The notes under the pieces are model-generated. The model saw only the letters and a program-made list of their open reading frames with translations, was not told the origin of the DNA and ran no database searches. Below, piece after piece: positions 47,601 to 60,517 of a DNA stretch of 64,000 bases; within the stretch, counting starts at the first letter, position 1, and each line of letters starts with the position of its first letter. Source of the stretch: Coprinus comatus. Taxonomy: Eukaryota; Basidiomycota; Agaricomycetes; Agaricales; Agaricaceae. The stretch lies in contig JAWPGT010000022.1 in the NCBI GenBank assembly GCA_034638255.1, positions 186,001-250,000 on the forward strand, given 5' to 3'. Both the position numbers and the translations under genes were made by a program.

Positions 47601-48760
47601 CCTCCAGGAACTGCCCATGCATATGCTACCTATATCACCACCGCAGTTGCCTCCAATGAACTTTTCCAACACGTTTATCTTAACACAGAAAGGTTCTACG
47701 ATTTCCTTATCTTCTTGGATCAATCGAATTTAGCTGCAGTTGTATGTGAGGATCCTTTGGCTACTGAACAACCGGAAATGCTATCACTCGAGATGAGATG
47801 GAATATTCAACACTTCCTACCGCCTGCCATACAAGGCAATTTCAACCTTACCATCCAATACTACTTGGTTGAATTATTCAAAATCCGACAAAAGATCAAT
47901 TTGATCACACGAAAGCCTCTTCGTCCATTGGAAAATGGAGCTCCTGAGAACACGCAACGCGATATCGTCAAATCAAGTGAATCCGAAGCAATAGTCGATT
48001 TCATAGCCCATAAATTAACTCGAAAACTCCTACGAATGGTTAATGACATTCAAGAACGTTATCAAGATTCCTTAATGGATCCTGAGATCGCCAAGAGCTT
48101 CGAATTCCCAACATTACCTGGTGGACATCTTCATCTCGATAATCCTCCTCTTGAATTCATCAAATTCACATGTGAAATATTTTCACTTGCGAAAACCCAT
48201 GATGTTGAAATTCGTCTTATGAAAAGGAATTTGTTGGAGTTGGTTGGAGTTCGAGAATTTGCAGGTGAAGCTGCTTTCAGAAATCCTTGTGATCCTCTCA
48301 AATTGTCTAATGTGCCTTGTTCACATTGTGATGTTATGAGGGATTTCGATTTTTGTAGAGATCAGGATCTCATTCTCAATTCTCAACAAGCAAATCCAAG
48401 ATGGAGATGTTCGAATTGTAGTGGGGAATATGATCGTTCCGCGATTGAATTCATGTTGATTGGAATGGTTTATACGATGGAGAGGAATTTCACTCAACAA
48501 GATTTGCGATGTTCAAAATGCAAACAAATCAGATCGGATAATTTATCCCGTCATTGCCAATGTTCTGGGTCTTATGTTTCAACATTGAGTAAGGCGGATG
48601 TACGTCGCAAACTTCGTACCATGGTTAATATTGCTATTTTTTATAATTTCCCTCGTCTCAAGGTCAGTTTTCTATCATATGATATCTATAGTATCTTTTT
48701 ACTGACACTCTTTTTTTTCCATAACAGGAATCCTCTCAATCTTTGCTCTCAAGTTGGTAA
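41692..48760 (+). CDS. POL2: DNA polymerase epsilon catalytic subunit
   Basis: Eight exons (41692-41979, 42031-42156, 42206-42910, 42963-43279, 43337-43517, 43568-46216, 46275-48662, 48728-48760) join in phase to about 2,228 aa, normal for the family. After an Arg/Gly-rich start come the proofreading exonuclease motifs ([32 protein letters not shown]). The Cys-rich [13 protein letters not shown] is the Fe-S-type CysX region. Polymerase motifs [22 protein letters not shown] and ELDTDGIWC follow. The inactive C-terminal polymerase half ends in CysA ([13 protein letters not shown]...CSNC) and CysB ([18 protein letters not shown]) zinc modules that bind the regulatory subunits. This is the leading-strand replicase. 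Exon 3 ends in a GC-AG intron. The start of exon 7 could also be 46266 (three more codons). Confidence 0.96.
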
Positions 48761-48884
48761 TCTGTTTTCTGGCATAATTATATCATTGTTTCCTAGTATA
48801 TATGATCATACCCTAAGATTGTACTATATAGCTTTGTATATATATCATCATCCACTCCATCATCCTAGTATTCCAAAAAAGAAA

Positions 48885-51800
48885 TTACAACACTTCTATA
48901 GAAGACCAATACGACAACCAACCCTCAACATCCTTCTTTCCCAATTCTTCTAAATTCGAAAGCACGGGAGTAGCAGATTCCGCACAAACTGTAGAAAGAC
49001 GAGGAAATCCAAAAGCTTCATCATCTTCCGAAACTTCAATTTTACTCGCCGATTGATAATAATCGAGCAATTGAAGAGATGATGCTGGAATATCAATGTC
49101 AGTATCTTCTGCTGATTTCTCGAGAAGCTCGAGCCATTGAGCGTATGGAAGTAACGAGACGTTGAGTGATTGTGCAACGGATTGGAAGAGATATGTCCAT
49201 TTGATAGGGTTTGGATGGACCAAATGTAAGAATATTGAGGGACTGAAACGCATATCGGCAAAAGCAACTGCTGCCATATGTACCGGAACCCAAGAAACGC
49301 ACTATAAAATGAAATTAGGTTACATGAGTAAACTTTCTCGATGAACGAACGCATTTTTTGAAGTGGGTAGGGGGGAAACGAAAAAAACGAAACAAACAAA
49401 ACACTCACTCCAGGCGCATCGGGTAAACATTTCAATGCACGTGCAGTACGAACAACACCTGGTACCCATTCCGTAGCACTCCAGTATCCATTCCTACCAC
49501 CACAAAGTTGCCCAATTCGTACTATAACTGGATGGAAAGAAGTTTCCGATTGTGATGCACGGTATAAGATTTGTTCTGCGACCCATTTAGATTCAGGATA
49601 CCCCGATCCAATAGCTATGGAAGCTTCAGGTAGAGCAGATTCTGGTGCAAATCCATCTTTCCAATCTAAAAAAAGCAGTTTAGTATACTATTGTTGAAAA
49701 GTTGAATACTACACTTACTCCTTACAACACCAATGGAACTTGCAAAAACAATCCGTGGGGGTTGTCTTTGTGGAGATGATAAACACAAATCAATTAATGC
49801 CCTAGTTCCAGCAATCAAAGGCTCCATAGATGAAATGGAAACATTAAAATCAACACGCCAAGCTACACGAAACAAACATTAGTATCTTCCGTCTTATCAT
49901 AATATATTACTATTACTCAAATTTCACTCACCAATATGCATAACACTCGTAATGCTATCCCTAATCTCCTCATACATAGCTTCAGATAATCCAAGATAAC
50001 GTCCATCACTCTGCCCATCAACAAACACCACTTTATTAGAATTAGAGTCAAGCAACTCAACCTCTATTCCACGTTCCCTAAATGCATCTTTCTGTCTATC
50101 CAAAGACGCAGTCCTTCCTTTCCGATTGAAACAATAGATTTTTTCAACCTTGTCATCTAAGATCAAATGTTCTAATATATAAGACCCAAGACCTCCTGTA
50201 CTTCCCGTTAAAAGAACAATTTCTCGAGTAGGATGCTCCTTAGCCTTAGTAGTGATTGGATTATGTTTAATGAAATCTTGACTATACTTCTCCACCAGCG
50301 CATCCATCCGTTCCGCAGTTTCTTTTGTGGAGTCGATAGTATGCCCGCTTACTATACTAGTAAGGTACTTGCAGAGTCGGCCAATGGTTGGGTAGAGGTA
50401 AACAAAGTTAACCGGGATATTACTGGTGTCAACATTTCCTGAACGCAGAATGTTCAAAATATTATTGCGAATCCAAGTGGCTTTCAAACTAAAAATTCAA
50501 AAATTCATGTGGGATTTGTAAATAACACATATAATCAGAAGTGGCTCATACCTGTCACAACCACAAAGGAAGAAATCATCCTCCTTCTTCAATTCCCCAC
50601 CCATAACCTGATCGACCAATTGTGTGATATAGGGTTCCATAGTGGCCAAGGTAAATGACACGGAAACTTCAATTGAAGATGAGTTTTCGAGGTCAATATA
50701 ACCTTGATTAATCTCTTCTTCATATTCGTTAATGATAACTTGTCGTCTTGGAGTCCCTTTTGGCGTGTACTGGAACGGCATGGAAGGTTTAGCCACTAGG
50801 ATGATCTATAATGTTTATGTTAGAAGGAGCCATTGGGACGAAGATAAAACGTCACCTCTTTGAATATTCTACTGTGTGATGGCCCGAAATTATTGGCATC
50901 CTGTATGTTAGGCCTGTACCGAAGTCAGTACATAGACTATGACCATAAAAGTAATTCTAACCAAATAGCGTCACGGAATGCGGCCAGCTTCTCATAATCA
51001 TTTGGGTCAAATGCGTACTCAGGTTTAGGATCGATGAGTACACCCGCTTGGAAACGACCTCTGCCAAACATAACAGAACTTTGTACCATTGGGTGCCTGT
51101 TGATTATTGTTTCTGTATGGAATAGGTCAATAATCGTTCATAACTCATTATAAAAATGTATATTCACCCATTGGAACAGGGTTCGTCTGTTATAAGCGAG
51201 AGGAATGGTGAGTAAATATAAATGTATCGGTTAGCTTGTGTCTATTCTCACCTTTTCTCCAGTTGAATGCATAATTTGGTCATCCGCTCTGATTTGCATT
51301 TAAGCGATCCAGGTCATCGGAGAGGATTGTATGCTTACCTGCCATATATTTTCATCAGAGTGGGATTGTTGGGATGACGAATTACAAGGTCGTTTGTATC
51401 GTAAGCATTTACTCCGTCCTGTATATCGTTAGTGACGGCAGGGGTATGGGTAGGTGTCGTCTATGGACCTTTAGCTTAAGTCGCGGAACACTGAAAAGAA
51501 GCGAATACCTTGATAATCAACTGGTATACACCCTCCTGTATACCTTGGTCAATAAATACGGGTTCTGAATGAGAAGAAATCTAAGAGATATAAATAGATT
51601 TTGATGTCAACAGTTCAATTTAATACAACAATAATACATACCTTGAAGTATTCCCATCCTTCAGCAGGCGGTGCTTCTGTATAATTTGATCGGCATTGAT
51701 ATTTGTTGCAGAAGTCGGGGAACACATACTGGGAAGGAAGGCAGAGGTACCACCGAGCTCGGTCCTATCTGATACATTAGATCCCCTGAATATACGCCGC

Positions 51801-53230
51801 GGCCGAGAACAACTTACGCTCCATAGAAAGGATATAAATGAATGCCAAGGCCAGAGAGCATGTCGCCTACCGCCTTTTGAATGGGAGCACCTCCAAACAT
51901 CTATATTAAATTCATTAAATCAGATATACCCCTTTAGTCCCGCAACATGTAGAGTACTTACAATGGCCTCATATTTCTTCAGTTCTGCAAGCTTTTCTTG
52001 ACTTTGTGACCATTCCTACGACATCAAGATCAATACTTCTCAGGGAGAAACGTAGCATTTTTCGAGATACCTCAAGGAATGTGGGAACACAAAAGATCAG
52101 TCGACTACGGCAGGTGACAGCGCTTTTGAACAGGTTTTCCGACGTCGTAACCACAGGCGGCACTCTGGGCGCAAAATTTGAGATGGTTACACCACACATT
52201 GTCTAACATTGTGAAGTTGTCAGTTGATCAATCATGAGTGCCAAGACTGATAGATGGCGTACAGCCCAGGTTAAAGATACAACGCCCATGGCATCTTGGG
52301 AGAGCATATGAGCTTATAATAGCACAGATGTGATGGTGGACCTACGGAAAAAGGGCAAAGAATGGTTAGAGAGGACTCTGCCACAGATGTCTGTCTCTCC
52401 GTAGTCTATAAAAGAGTTGAATTCCGTTCCCCTCGCAGTGTAATAGAGCACTTACAAGGCTGTTTTCCCCATTGGATTAGATTATTATGTGTAAGAGGTA
52501 TAGGTTTCGGAAAGGATGTAGAACCTATGAGGGCATAGATTCAGTTCCGAATATAGACTTTTAAGGATTCATGATTTTACCGGAAGAATGGAGGACCAGA
52601 GCGATGTCATTTGCATTCCTGTTTCCCATAGGAGGAAGGGGTATGAAATTACGGTCATTGTTTGTGTAAAGGTCATCAAATGTGGGTGCAGTCAGTAGAG
52701 CCACATCGATTGGGTTGCCTTCCTCCTTGACGAGTTCACATGCAGCTTTGGCGGTTTTTTGGACGCCCTCGTCCTTGCTTACAATTAAATGGTGAACTTG
52801 CATTTTCTGCAAGAGATTAGCCACGCCACGGGCTGAATTACGAGGAGATATAGGAAATGCCCTGTAACCGGCACGCATTATCCCTGCGGTCAGTGCAAAG
52901 TATGAGAGCTGGTCTGCATATTATATTAGATAGATTAACAGTGCAGTGCAGAAGTCACCAACCAATAACTGCCAGAATGGCGACAACGGGGGCATCCTTG
53001 GACTCATGCAAAGTTGGGACCAGGGTCAGAGTACGAGCAGCTGTGTGTATTGCCCGACCAGCTTGTTGCCAAGTGATAGTATGCACCTGAGCATCCTGGT
53101 CGTAGAGAAAGAGAGGATGGTTAGGACTGTTGTAAAAATGGTGGTCATAAATCTGGGGGATGGTGAGCTGGCCGTCCAAAGGAGGAGGCACAAAGGTAGC
53201 AGATGTCTGTGCCTGAAAGCAAGGATACAT
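48885..53230 (-). CDS. NRPS-like adenylate-forming reductase (adenylation - carrier - thioester reductase)
   Basis: Order on the minus strand: an adenylation domain with core motif SSGSTSFPKPI, then FGGAPIQKAVGD, FYGA-TELGGTSAFLPKAPPAEGW, and RHPNNPTLMKIYGRADDQIMHSTGEKTNPVPME. Next is PLQYTPKG-like FQYTPKGTPRR, then a carrier domain whose GCDSL serine is completed across an intron at about 50,553. Last is an NAD(P)-binding reductase (LLTGSTGGLGSYILEHLI, then YPESK, then VHPNPIKW). Such enzymes load a carboxylic acid and release it as an aldehyde; the substrate is not predictable, and alpha-aminoadipate reductase is related but differs in architecture. A dozen or so short introns. One conserved helix near 52,290-52,320 (LPR to DAMG) seems to lose frame. 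Convergent with POL2 (124 bp between stops). Confidence 0.85.
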
Positions 53231-53396
53231 TTGTTATAGCAGTAGCGAGGGCCATGGATGGAGACTTTATATATAATTGAATTTTGTATGTTACTCTGTG
53301 TCAGGAATAAATATTGATATTTCGCACGATACAACATTGACCACCAACCACTCTTTCTATTCTCAGCTACACCCTCGCTCCTTACCTTATGCTGCC
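53231..53396. promoter_or_regulatory. 166-bp divergent promoter between reductase and kinase
   Basis: Starts at 53230 (-) and 53397 (+) leave only 166 bp. It contains a TATATATAAT box at 53268-53277 and a CT-rich pyrimidine stretch before the kinase ATG. If the kinase ORF extends upstream in frame (to 53277) the spacer would be shorter, but the 53397 ATG context (CTGCCATGT) looks natural. Confidence 0.45.
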
Positions 53397-56300
53397 ATGT
53401 CTGCCCACGGCCACAGATCATCAGGCTCCGTGAGCCAGAATCACAAGGCGCAGCTTGCTAATGCCTATAATGAACTTGGAAAAGAACTTGCCTCAAACAA
53501 GATTCGGGTCGTCGGCAACTATACCCTAGGAAAAGTCATTGGAGAAGGTGTGTCTTGATCAGTGCTGTGGGCTTGTCAACTAAACTATTACAGGAACCTA
53601 CGGCAAAGTACGCCTGGGCACCCACAGACTGACCTCTACTCGTGTCGCAATAAAACAAATCCCGAAAGCCATGTCTGCTGCTCTCACACGCGAGATACAC
53701 CATCACCGCCAGCTCCATCACCCCCATATCGCCCAAATGTATGAAGTGATCGCAACCGAGTCGTCCATTTGGATTGTAACCGAACTCTGCTGCGGTGGAG
53801 AATTATTTGATTACCTCGTTGAAAAGGGTCGCCTTACGGAGGAAGAGACTCGTGTCATTTTTGGTCAACTATGCCTCGCAGTCGCCTATCTCCACGAGGC
53901 AGGAATAGTCCATAGGGATCTCAAGCTCGAAAATGTCCTACTGGACGAGCATTGTCGTGTGAAACTCGGAGACTTTGGCTTCACCCGCGAATTCGATAAA
54001 AATGCTCTAATGGAAACTTTCTGTGGCACAACAGGTTATGCCTCACCAGAAATGCTACAAGGCAAAAAGTATCAGGGGCCAGAGGTTGATGTCTGGTCAC
54101 TTGGTGTTATCCTATATTGTCTACTAACGGGTACCTTGCCTTTCGACGACGACGACGAGCTGGCTATGCGCGCTAAGATTATCAAAGGAGATTACGATGA
54201 TCCCAGCTGGTTGTCATTAGGTACGACATTTATTTAGACCTCTGCATATAACTCACTTAAGCATATACTGTAGAAGCCCGTGATCTCATCAACAAGATCC
54301 TCCAGAAAGACGTCACAAAACGCATTACCATCCCGCAGATTCTAACCCACCCTTGGTTTACATCTCGTAAATCTACCTATGAAACACAGCCTCCGTTACA
54401 CGACGAGCCGATGTCTGAGCAATTCTTGCAGTCCTCTCCCTCCAGCACCCAACCCGATCTTTCCGCGTCAATGCCAACACCGTCTGATAACATTCTGGAC
54501 GATCCATTCCTTACTCAGAAACCCACAGAAACACAAGCAACATCCTACACGCTACCCCGTACTTCCAGTGACTCCACCATAGGACGCGCATCTGCTACAC
54601 ATTCTTTGACTAGCAAAGTCATCACCGATCATATAGACTTGACCTCAGAACTTGATAACGAAACACCCATTAAACTGTCGCCCTTCCCCCAACCATGGTC
54701 TAAAGCACCACAGCACCCTGTGCGTACTCCTGCTCGAACTAAACGTCGCTCCGTTTCCTCTACGATGTCTAGTCCTTCCCCCACTACCGAGAAATCTCCA
54801 TCGACTCCGCTACCAACTCCTATTACTAGCGATCTAGATTTTGCCTCATTGTTATCTCAACCTACGCCAATTATCTTTTCAACACCCATAGAACGTGAAC
54901 TCTTGAATAGTCTTAGTTCTATAGGATTTGATACCGGCCAAGTTGTCCACTCAGTTCTAGAAAACGCTTGTGATTCAGCGGGAGCACTATGGTGGATGAT
55001 GAAGAAGAAAGCAGAGAAAAGGGCTTCTGACGTCGTCGAACCTCTAATATCAACCGATCTCGAAACACCACGGCCGCATGTGATTGATATACAGAAGCAC
55101 ATGAAGACGGTTGGTGTACAGACTCTCGACAATGTTCATATACATCTTGCAAACTCGGCGCCTCAACTAGCATTCGTCCCTCCTACACCAACGACCATTC
55201 GACCAACGACACCGCCTCGTTACGTCTCTCCCACCCGTTCACCCTTGTTGTCGCCGTCGTCTTCCACAGTAGCCGAGAACTCCGTACGGTCACATCCTTC
55301 TACCCCTGGTAGTAGTGTTAAGGATAAGGAAAAGAGAAAGGCTCGTTCTGGTAGTGTGAGTATTATGCAACGTGCCACCACTGCCCTAGAAGCAGCAGGA
55401 TTGGTACGGAAGAAGTCATCAGAAGTTGTGAAAGATAAAGAAGAGAAAGAACGAGACAAATCCAAGGATGAACCACGTAGTTCTCATGGAAGTGGTGGCT
55501 CTTCCAAGTTGACAAAATCACCCCCGCTTAAACCTTCCAAAGATAAAGATCATCCCCCGGTTCCTGTCACACCACCTCCGGGTGACAAGAATCACAGTGT
55601 CTTAAACATAGGGTCTCCTTGGATACTTCCCGATATCCGTGATTCATTACAGCACAAGAGTACAACCGCTGTGACGCCATCAACCGTTAGTGGACAAATT
55701 CAAAATCAATCTGCACCGAACATTACCGAAGTGGTTCAAGAGAAACCGACAGGTGCTACCCGACCCCGCGCTAATCTATTGACGGCGTTCCGACTCTGGT
55801 TCCATGAGGATAGAAAGGGAAAGCGCAAGGAAGCCATTACAGGGAACACCCAGGTTAATACTAATACAAGGCAAATGAGCCAGCCGCTAGTAGCTATCAA
55901 CGGTGCAAAGCGAAGAGGTAGCAATTCCAGTAACAAATATGCAAGTCGGACCAGTGCACCAGGACACCGTGCCCAGAGGCCATCTATGTCTTCCCGAAGA
56001 TCTAGCAGCGTTAACTCTCGACGATCCTCTGGGGCCTCTATGCACATGGTTCTTGTTGACTCACCACAAATTACTGCCAGTCGTCGGTCCTTCGGGAGTC
56101 ATACTCCAAATTCTGAACGTGGAGAATTCTCTTCTAGACCATCATCTATTCGTAGTGTCTCCATGCAACCTCGTCACCGCAAATCTCCCTCTGCCAGTTC
56201 AATTAGTTCAGCGCATTTCCGAACCGCGTCTCCAATGCAAAAATATCATCGAAGGGGAGGCTCTGGATCGTCTACCAGAGTTGTTAGACAGGTTCCATCA

Positions 56301-57164
56301 AGCCGAGTCTTGCATATACGAAACAATTCTGCAACATCTTCTATCCATTCACCACCTTCATCACGTCCCGGATCATTCTATGAAACTTCTGAAGGTGATG
56401 TTTCTCGTACAGGTTCCCCATTAAGAACTCGAAAACGTTCCGGAGAAAGAATGGCAACTGGGAATAGTGTTTTCGTCCAAAAGAGACCTGGACCATTTAT
56501 GAGTCCTATGAATAGTCACGGTCTTTCTATAGGACGATCAAGCTGGAAGAGGTCTTGGGGATTAGAACCACCTGGTTGGCAAACTCGCACAACGCATCTA
56601 CCTATTGAAGTTTTGTCAATTTCACCTGCTGTTGCTGATCAAACTACTATTCGAGATGTGTTTTCTGTTCGGCAGTCTTTGAATTTAGGTGCTGGTGGCG
56701 CGGGTGCAGGGGGTGGAGGAGATGAAAGTGATTGGGTAGATGAAGATGACGATATACCTGCTTTTGCTGGTGGTTTAGGGCAATTGGGAACTTCTTCTAA
56801 ATCGTCATCATTAAATCAATATTCTTCGTCATCTCTTATTGACTCAGCACCTGCTATCTTATCGCCACCCCCAAAAGGCAATAGGAATAGGAGTTCAAGT
56901 TCGTCTTCAAATAAGAGAACGAATAGAACAACAGCGAGTAATAACTCGTCGTGCTCTAACACTGCATTGCCTCCGATTTCAACAACTACACGTCAGAAGA
57001 CAAGCAATGAACGTGAAAGGGAAAGAGAGAGGATAACACCAGTTCAACAGGAAACAGCTGTGGTAGAATCAAGAACTGGTAGAAGACAGTTGCCAACTGC
57101 TAGATCTGGTCCTGCTTTCCGTCAAGCTATTCAAGAAGAAGATGAAGATGAGGAAGAAGAGTGA
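53397..57164 (+). CDS. CAMK-like (Kin4/Frk1-type) serine/threonine protein kinase with long disordered tail
   Basis: Three exons (53397-53547, 53594-54220, 54274-57164) give 1,222 aa. The kinase domain (about residues 40-300) has GEGTYGKV, AIKQI, ELCCGGELFDYL, HRDLKLENVLLD, DFGFTREF, CGTTGYASPEML and VDVWSLGVILYCLLTG, so all catalytic residues are present. A UBA-like segment follows (about 490-530: ERELLNSLSSIGFDTGQVVHSVLENACDSAGALWWMM), as in AMPK-related kinases. The remaining ~650 residues are Ser/Pro/Arg-rich and predicted disordered. A short conserved-looking block IEVLSISPAV...TTIRDVFSVRQ lies near 1,060, then a Glu-rich end. The activation segment resembles Kin4/Frk1 and other CAMKL kinases; assignment to one subfamily is tentative. 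Confidence 0.85.
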
Positions 57165-58114
57165 TGCTTATAAATTATTAGGTGTTCAAGCGTTTAAATG
57201 AAATTTGTTGGCTGTTGGCAGGTGGCAGTTGGTTATGTTTGATGTTTTTGGTTATTATTTATTTGAGGAGGGGATGGACCTACACTAATGCCCCAATACG
57301 TACAGTAATTGTTCATTCCTTTTTTTTGTCCTAGCTGTTCATTCTTTTTTGCGGTTGTTGAATGTTTCTTTCGTTCATTTGTTTCAACCTTTTTTGCGAT
57401 CTTTTTTTTGTTTTTAGCTTTAGTTTTCTGCTATTTGTTTAGTATTTTCTTCCACCTTTAGTATTAAAATTTCCACTTCATTCTCTTAATAATTCTTTTC
57501 TGTCTTTCTTTCTTTCTTTCTTTGCTGTATCAGTACAATATTCATTAAGGACATTTTAGTAGTATAAATATACCCCTGTTTTCGAGTTGCTCTGAATGTT
57601 AATTTGAATTCGCTTAGAAATACTGTCTAGGATTGTAATTTTAATTTTTACCCCGAGTGTAAACAGTCAAGGTCTTTTTGTCACCAGATGGCGGAAAGAC
57701 ATATGGGTTATGACAGTGTATTAGTAGACCGGCCACTTCGGCGACGCCAATAGATATATCAGTGCCCGTATCACGCCAGTACATGGCTAGCAGCGAACGT
57801 ACTGTAAGTAATAGTTCACAATTGAAGCTATTTAAGCACAGCACAAGGCTCCTAGTTCCTACTAAAAAGTCTCTACTGCAAGTAGCAAGCTCATACGTAT
57901 GAGAGAAGACGTGACATCTGGTTGCATGTCACACACTGCCCCCTCGTGTGACGTGAGCATGTGGCTAGGGTAATCGAACTGCGCCTGGTCCTATTTCACC
58001 AACCACCATATCCATCCCTTGCGTTAACCACACGGTAAGCACTTCAATGAAACTATTACATACGAAATACTTATTTGTATCCTTTGCTTTTTGTTAGAAA
58101 CATACGCCCGCATA
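57165..58114. other. Intergenic region between kinase and SNC1
   Basis: T-rich 3' flank of the kinase (including TTTTTTTGTTTTTAG runs and a (TTTC)n tract at 57503-57522), then mixed sequence leading to the promoter of the SNARE gene. No gene is seen. Confidence 0.4.
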
Positions 58115-58935
58115 ATGTACGTTTCCCCTTCCTTGAGGCTCCCACAATATGGGCTGACACATTCCTTTTAATCCATCCAATCACCCTTATAACACTCTTG
58201 TTACTGTCATTTTTTGTTTAATAGGTCTGAACCTTACGATCCATATCTTCCCCGCAATGGAGGTGCCTCATCTGGAGGAGGAGGAAATGCAAAAACCGCT
58301 GCTATTCAAGCTCAAATTGATGATACGGTTGGAATTATGAAGGATAACATAACAAAGGTACAAGAACGTGGAGAAGGATTAGATTCATTACAGAACAAGA
58401 CAGGTAATTCAATCTCTTTCTATCTTTCTCTTTACCCTTATCCGCCACCCAAAAACTTAAACCCCAACCACCATCACCCTCACTCCCACCCCCTTTTCCC
58501 CCTATATTTATTCCTTCCTTCTAATCTTCGTACCGTGCAAGAAGCGCTGGTTACAACTATTTTAATTTCATTTAATTAACACATGTTTCTATCTTTTTAC
58601 AGAAAACCTGGCAGTATCAGCGCAAGGTTTCCGACGAGGTGCGAACCGGGTGCGTAAGGTGAGTTAAAACTATATATTGTATTTGAGCCACCTCTGATCA
58701 TGACGCGTACAGAATATGTGGTAAGCAATGATATTAAATTTGGAGTATCAATCGATAATAACCTTGTTAAACATATGAAGGTGGAAAGACATGAAGGTGT
58801 GTTGTCAAGTCTTGGAACTACTGAACAGCTGGTAACATTTGTTTGCAGATGCGCATCATCATTGGTGTTGCTATAGCTGTGATCATTGTGATCATCGTCG
58901 TGTCCGTTGTCAAAGCCACAGGAGCAGGGAAATAG
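58115..58935 (+). CDS. SNC1: R-SNARE synaptobrevin (Snc1/Snc2)
   Basis: Six exons: 58115-58116, 58225-58403, 58603-58658, 58713-58720, 58781-58796 and 58849-58935; together 348 nt, 115 aa. The initiator ATG is split by the first intron (AT before GTACGT, G after TTAATAG). The protein starts [14 protein letters not shown]. The SNARE helix runs from [32 protein letters not shown] through [27 protein letters not shown], including the zero-layer Arg in QERGE. It ends in a transmembrane segment ([21 protein letters not shown]). Snc proteins drive fusion of secretory and endocytic vesicles at the plasma membrane. Exons of 8 and 16 nt encode the conserved juxtamembrane NMWWKDMK. Confidence 0.92.
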
Positions 58936-59301
58936 ACTCTTGCCATGCATTTTGCACATACCTGAGAACACACGCCGTTCTCACTTTTTATTCCTTTCTC
59001 CGTGTTGTAGTATCTATGCATGCACTAGTAATTCCCTTCCATTCCTTGTGTAGTTGACACAGCGCAAAGGATGGTTGAGTTCGGACTGCTTTCTTCCTTG
59101 TTTTTCTTACTTAGTTACTTTCTTTTGTGTAAATGTGATGCATTATGATCAAATCAATCGCTAGCGAATGTTTGAAGCAACCTTCCCTTAGATCCACTCT
59201 GCAAAGCGAAGGAAATGCATATGCTATGTAGGACATAGTTTTGCGCCGACAAAAACCATAGAACCGAGAATATCCCCAATCCCCCAATACTAGGTACCCG
59301 C

Positions 59302-59947
59302 TCAACGACCACCCTTACCACCCTTCATCTGTTGCTTGGACACCTTGGGTCCAGAGGGAGCAGATTGACGAGCGGGCTATAATAATATCAGTATGCATAT
59401 GATCCTCACTTCGAAAAAAAGGACGTACCTTGGCCTTCTTAGCCTCCTTATCCTTCTTCTCGTTCTTAGCCTTGGTGATGGCGGTCAGGCGTTGTTGTGT
59501 GCGGACAGCAGCAGTCTGGTTGCGCTTGGCAGCGATGGTAGCAAGGTCTGCACCGACGATACCACGTTGGTGCTTCACGGTGCGGCGCGAACGCTTCTTG
59601 GCAACTTCCTCAGTGATACCCTTCTTGTGCATTCTACGGAAGACCTGTGTCCATGCGATCTTGCGGGGGTTCTTGCGTTGGAGGAAGAGGGAAGCATTTT
59701 TTGATGAGGCGAAGCGGAAGACCTAATAACATCCCAAAAAATGAGTTTTTTTGGTTGACATTCTAGTATGGACATTTTGGAAGGGATTAATAATGACCTT
59801 GCTGTCACCGCGGACAAAGAGCTTGCCCTTGCTGGGGTAGATACGATAACCGGAGAAGGAGTCGATCTCGAGCTTCTATACTCAGTAATAGCACATCAGT
59901 AACCAGTTTAATTTCTTATGTGAAGACCACAAGACAAAACGCACCAT
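59302..59947 (-). CDS. RPL24: 60S ribosomal protein eL24
   Basis: Exon 1 is only the ATG (59947-59945) followed by GTGCGT. Exons 59875-59798, 59722-59429 and 59376-59302 complete 149 aa. It reads KLEIDSFSGYRIYPSKGKLFVRGDSK, then FRFASSKNASLFLQRKNPRKIAWT, then RRMHKKG and SRRTVKHQRGIVGADL, and ends in a basic GGKGGR tail. This matches the eukaryote-wide eL24 N-terminal zinc-ribbon-like fold (without zinc Cys, as in fungi) and its basic extension. Length is normal (about 150-157 aa). The intron at the start codon is common in fungal ribosomal-protein genes. Confidence 0.94.
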
Positions 59948-60517
59948 CTGAATAAATAACCAATAAACCGAGACACAAAACGAGGCAACGAAAGAGTGTC
60001 AGAGAGTCAGTATAACCCGATTACTCGCAGGAAACACAGAAGAAGAGAGAAAGCCAATAGAGCCCCAGAGTACACCAAATCGTCATCCAACATCCCGAAA
60101 CAGCATCCAGCCCCAAAGACAACATTCCAACATGATTTTAGCATGTATGGACTCCCAGACGTTCGATGAATGCGATGGCGACGTTGATCTATAGCATAAT
60201 TTCAAGAATTCGTGCTTACCTTGAGGTGTCTTGTCGCGCGGTCGTTGTACGGTGGCCTTCAGGAGCCTCACTTCCGGCATGACTCGGCAATTGCCGAATG
60301 TGATTACGACATCCCGTTTTTGAGAGATTAGCCTTGGGTGGTTAGGTGCTCCGCCTGAATTCAGTTTAGTAGTCAAGAGTCTTCTTGTGTAATACATTCA
60401 CATATGCAGAAAAAGTGAGACTACAGAGTATTTTTTTCTGTAGGCACTATCAGCAATATATATTCCATATTGTGTTGTAGACACAACGTTTTTTCTTATG
60501 GCTTTGACAATTGCAAT
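59948..60517. other. RPL24 upstream region with possible spliced 5' leader
   Basis: On the minus strand, CACCTCAAG followed by GTAAGC at about 60,221 forms a good donor site. The GC-richer 60,222-60,360 block before it could be a 5' untranslated exon of RPL24 or of another transcript. A 104-aa ORF crosses this donor site but shows no domain. Confidence 0.3.
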
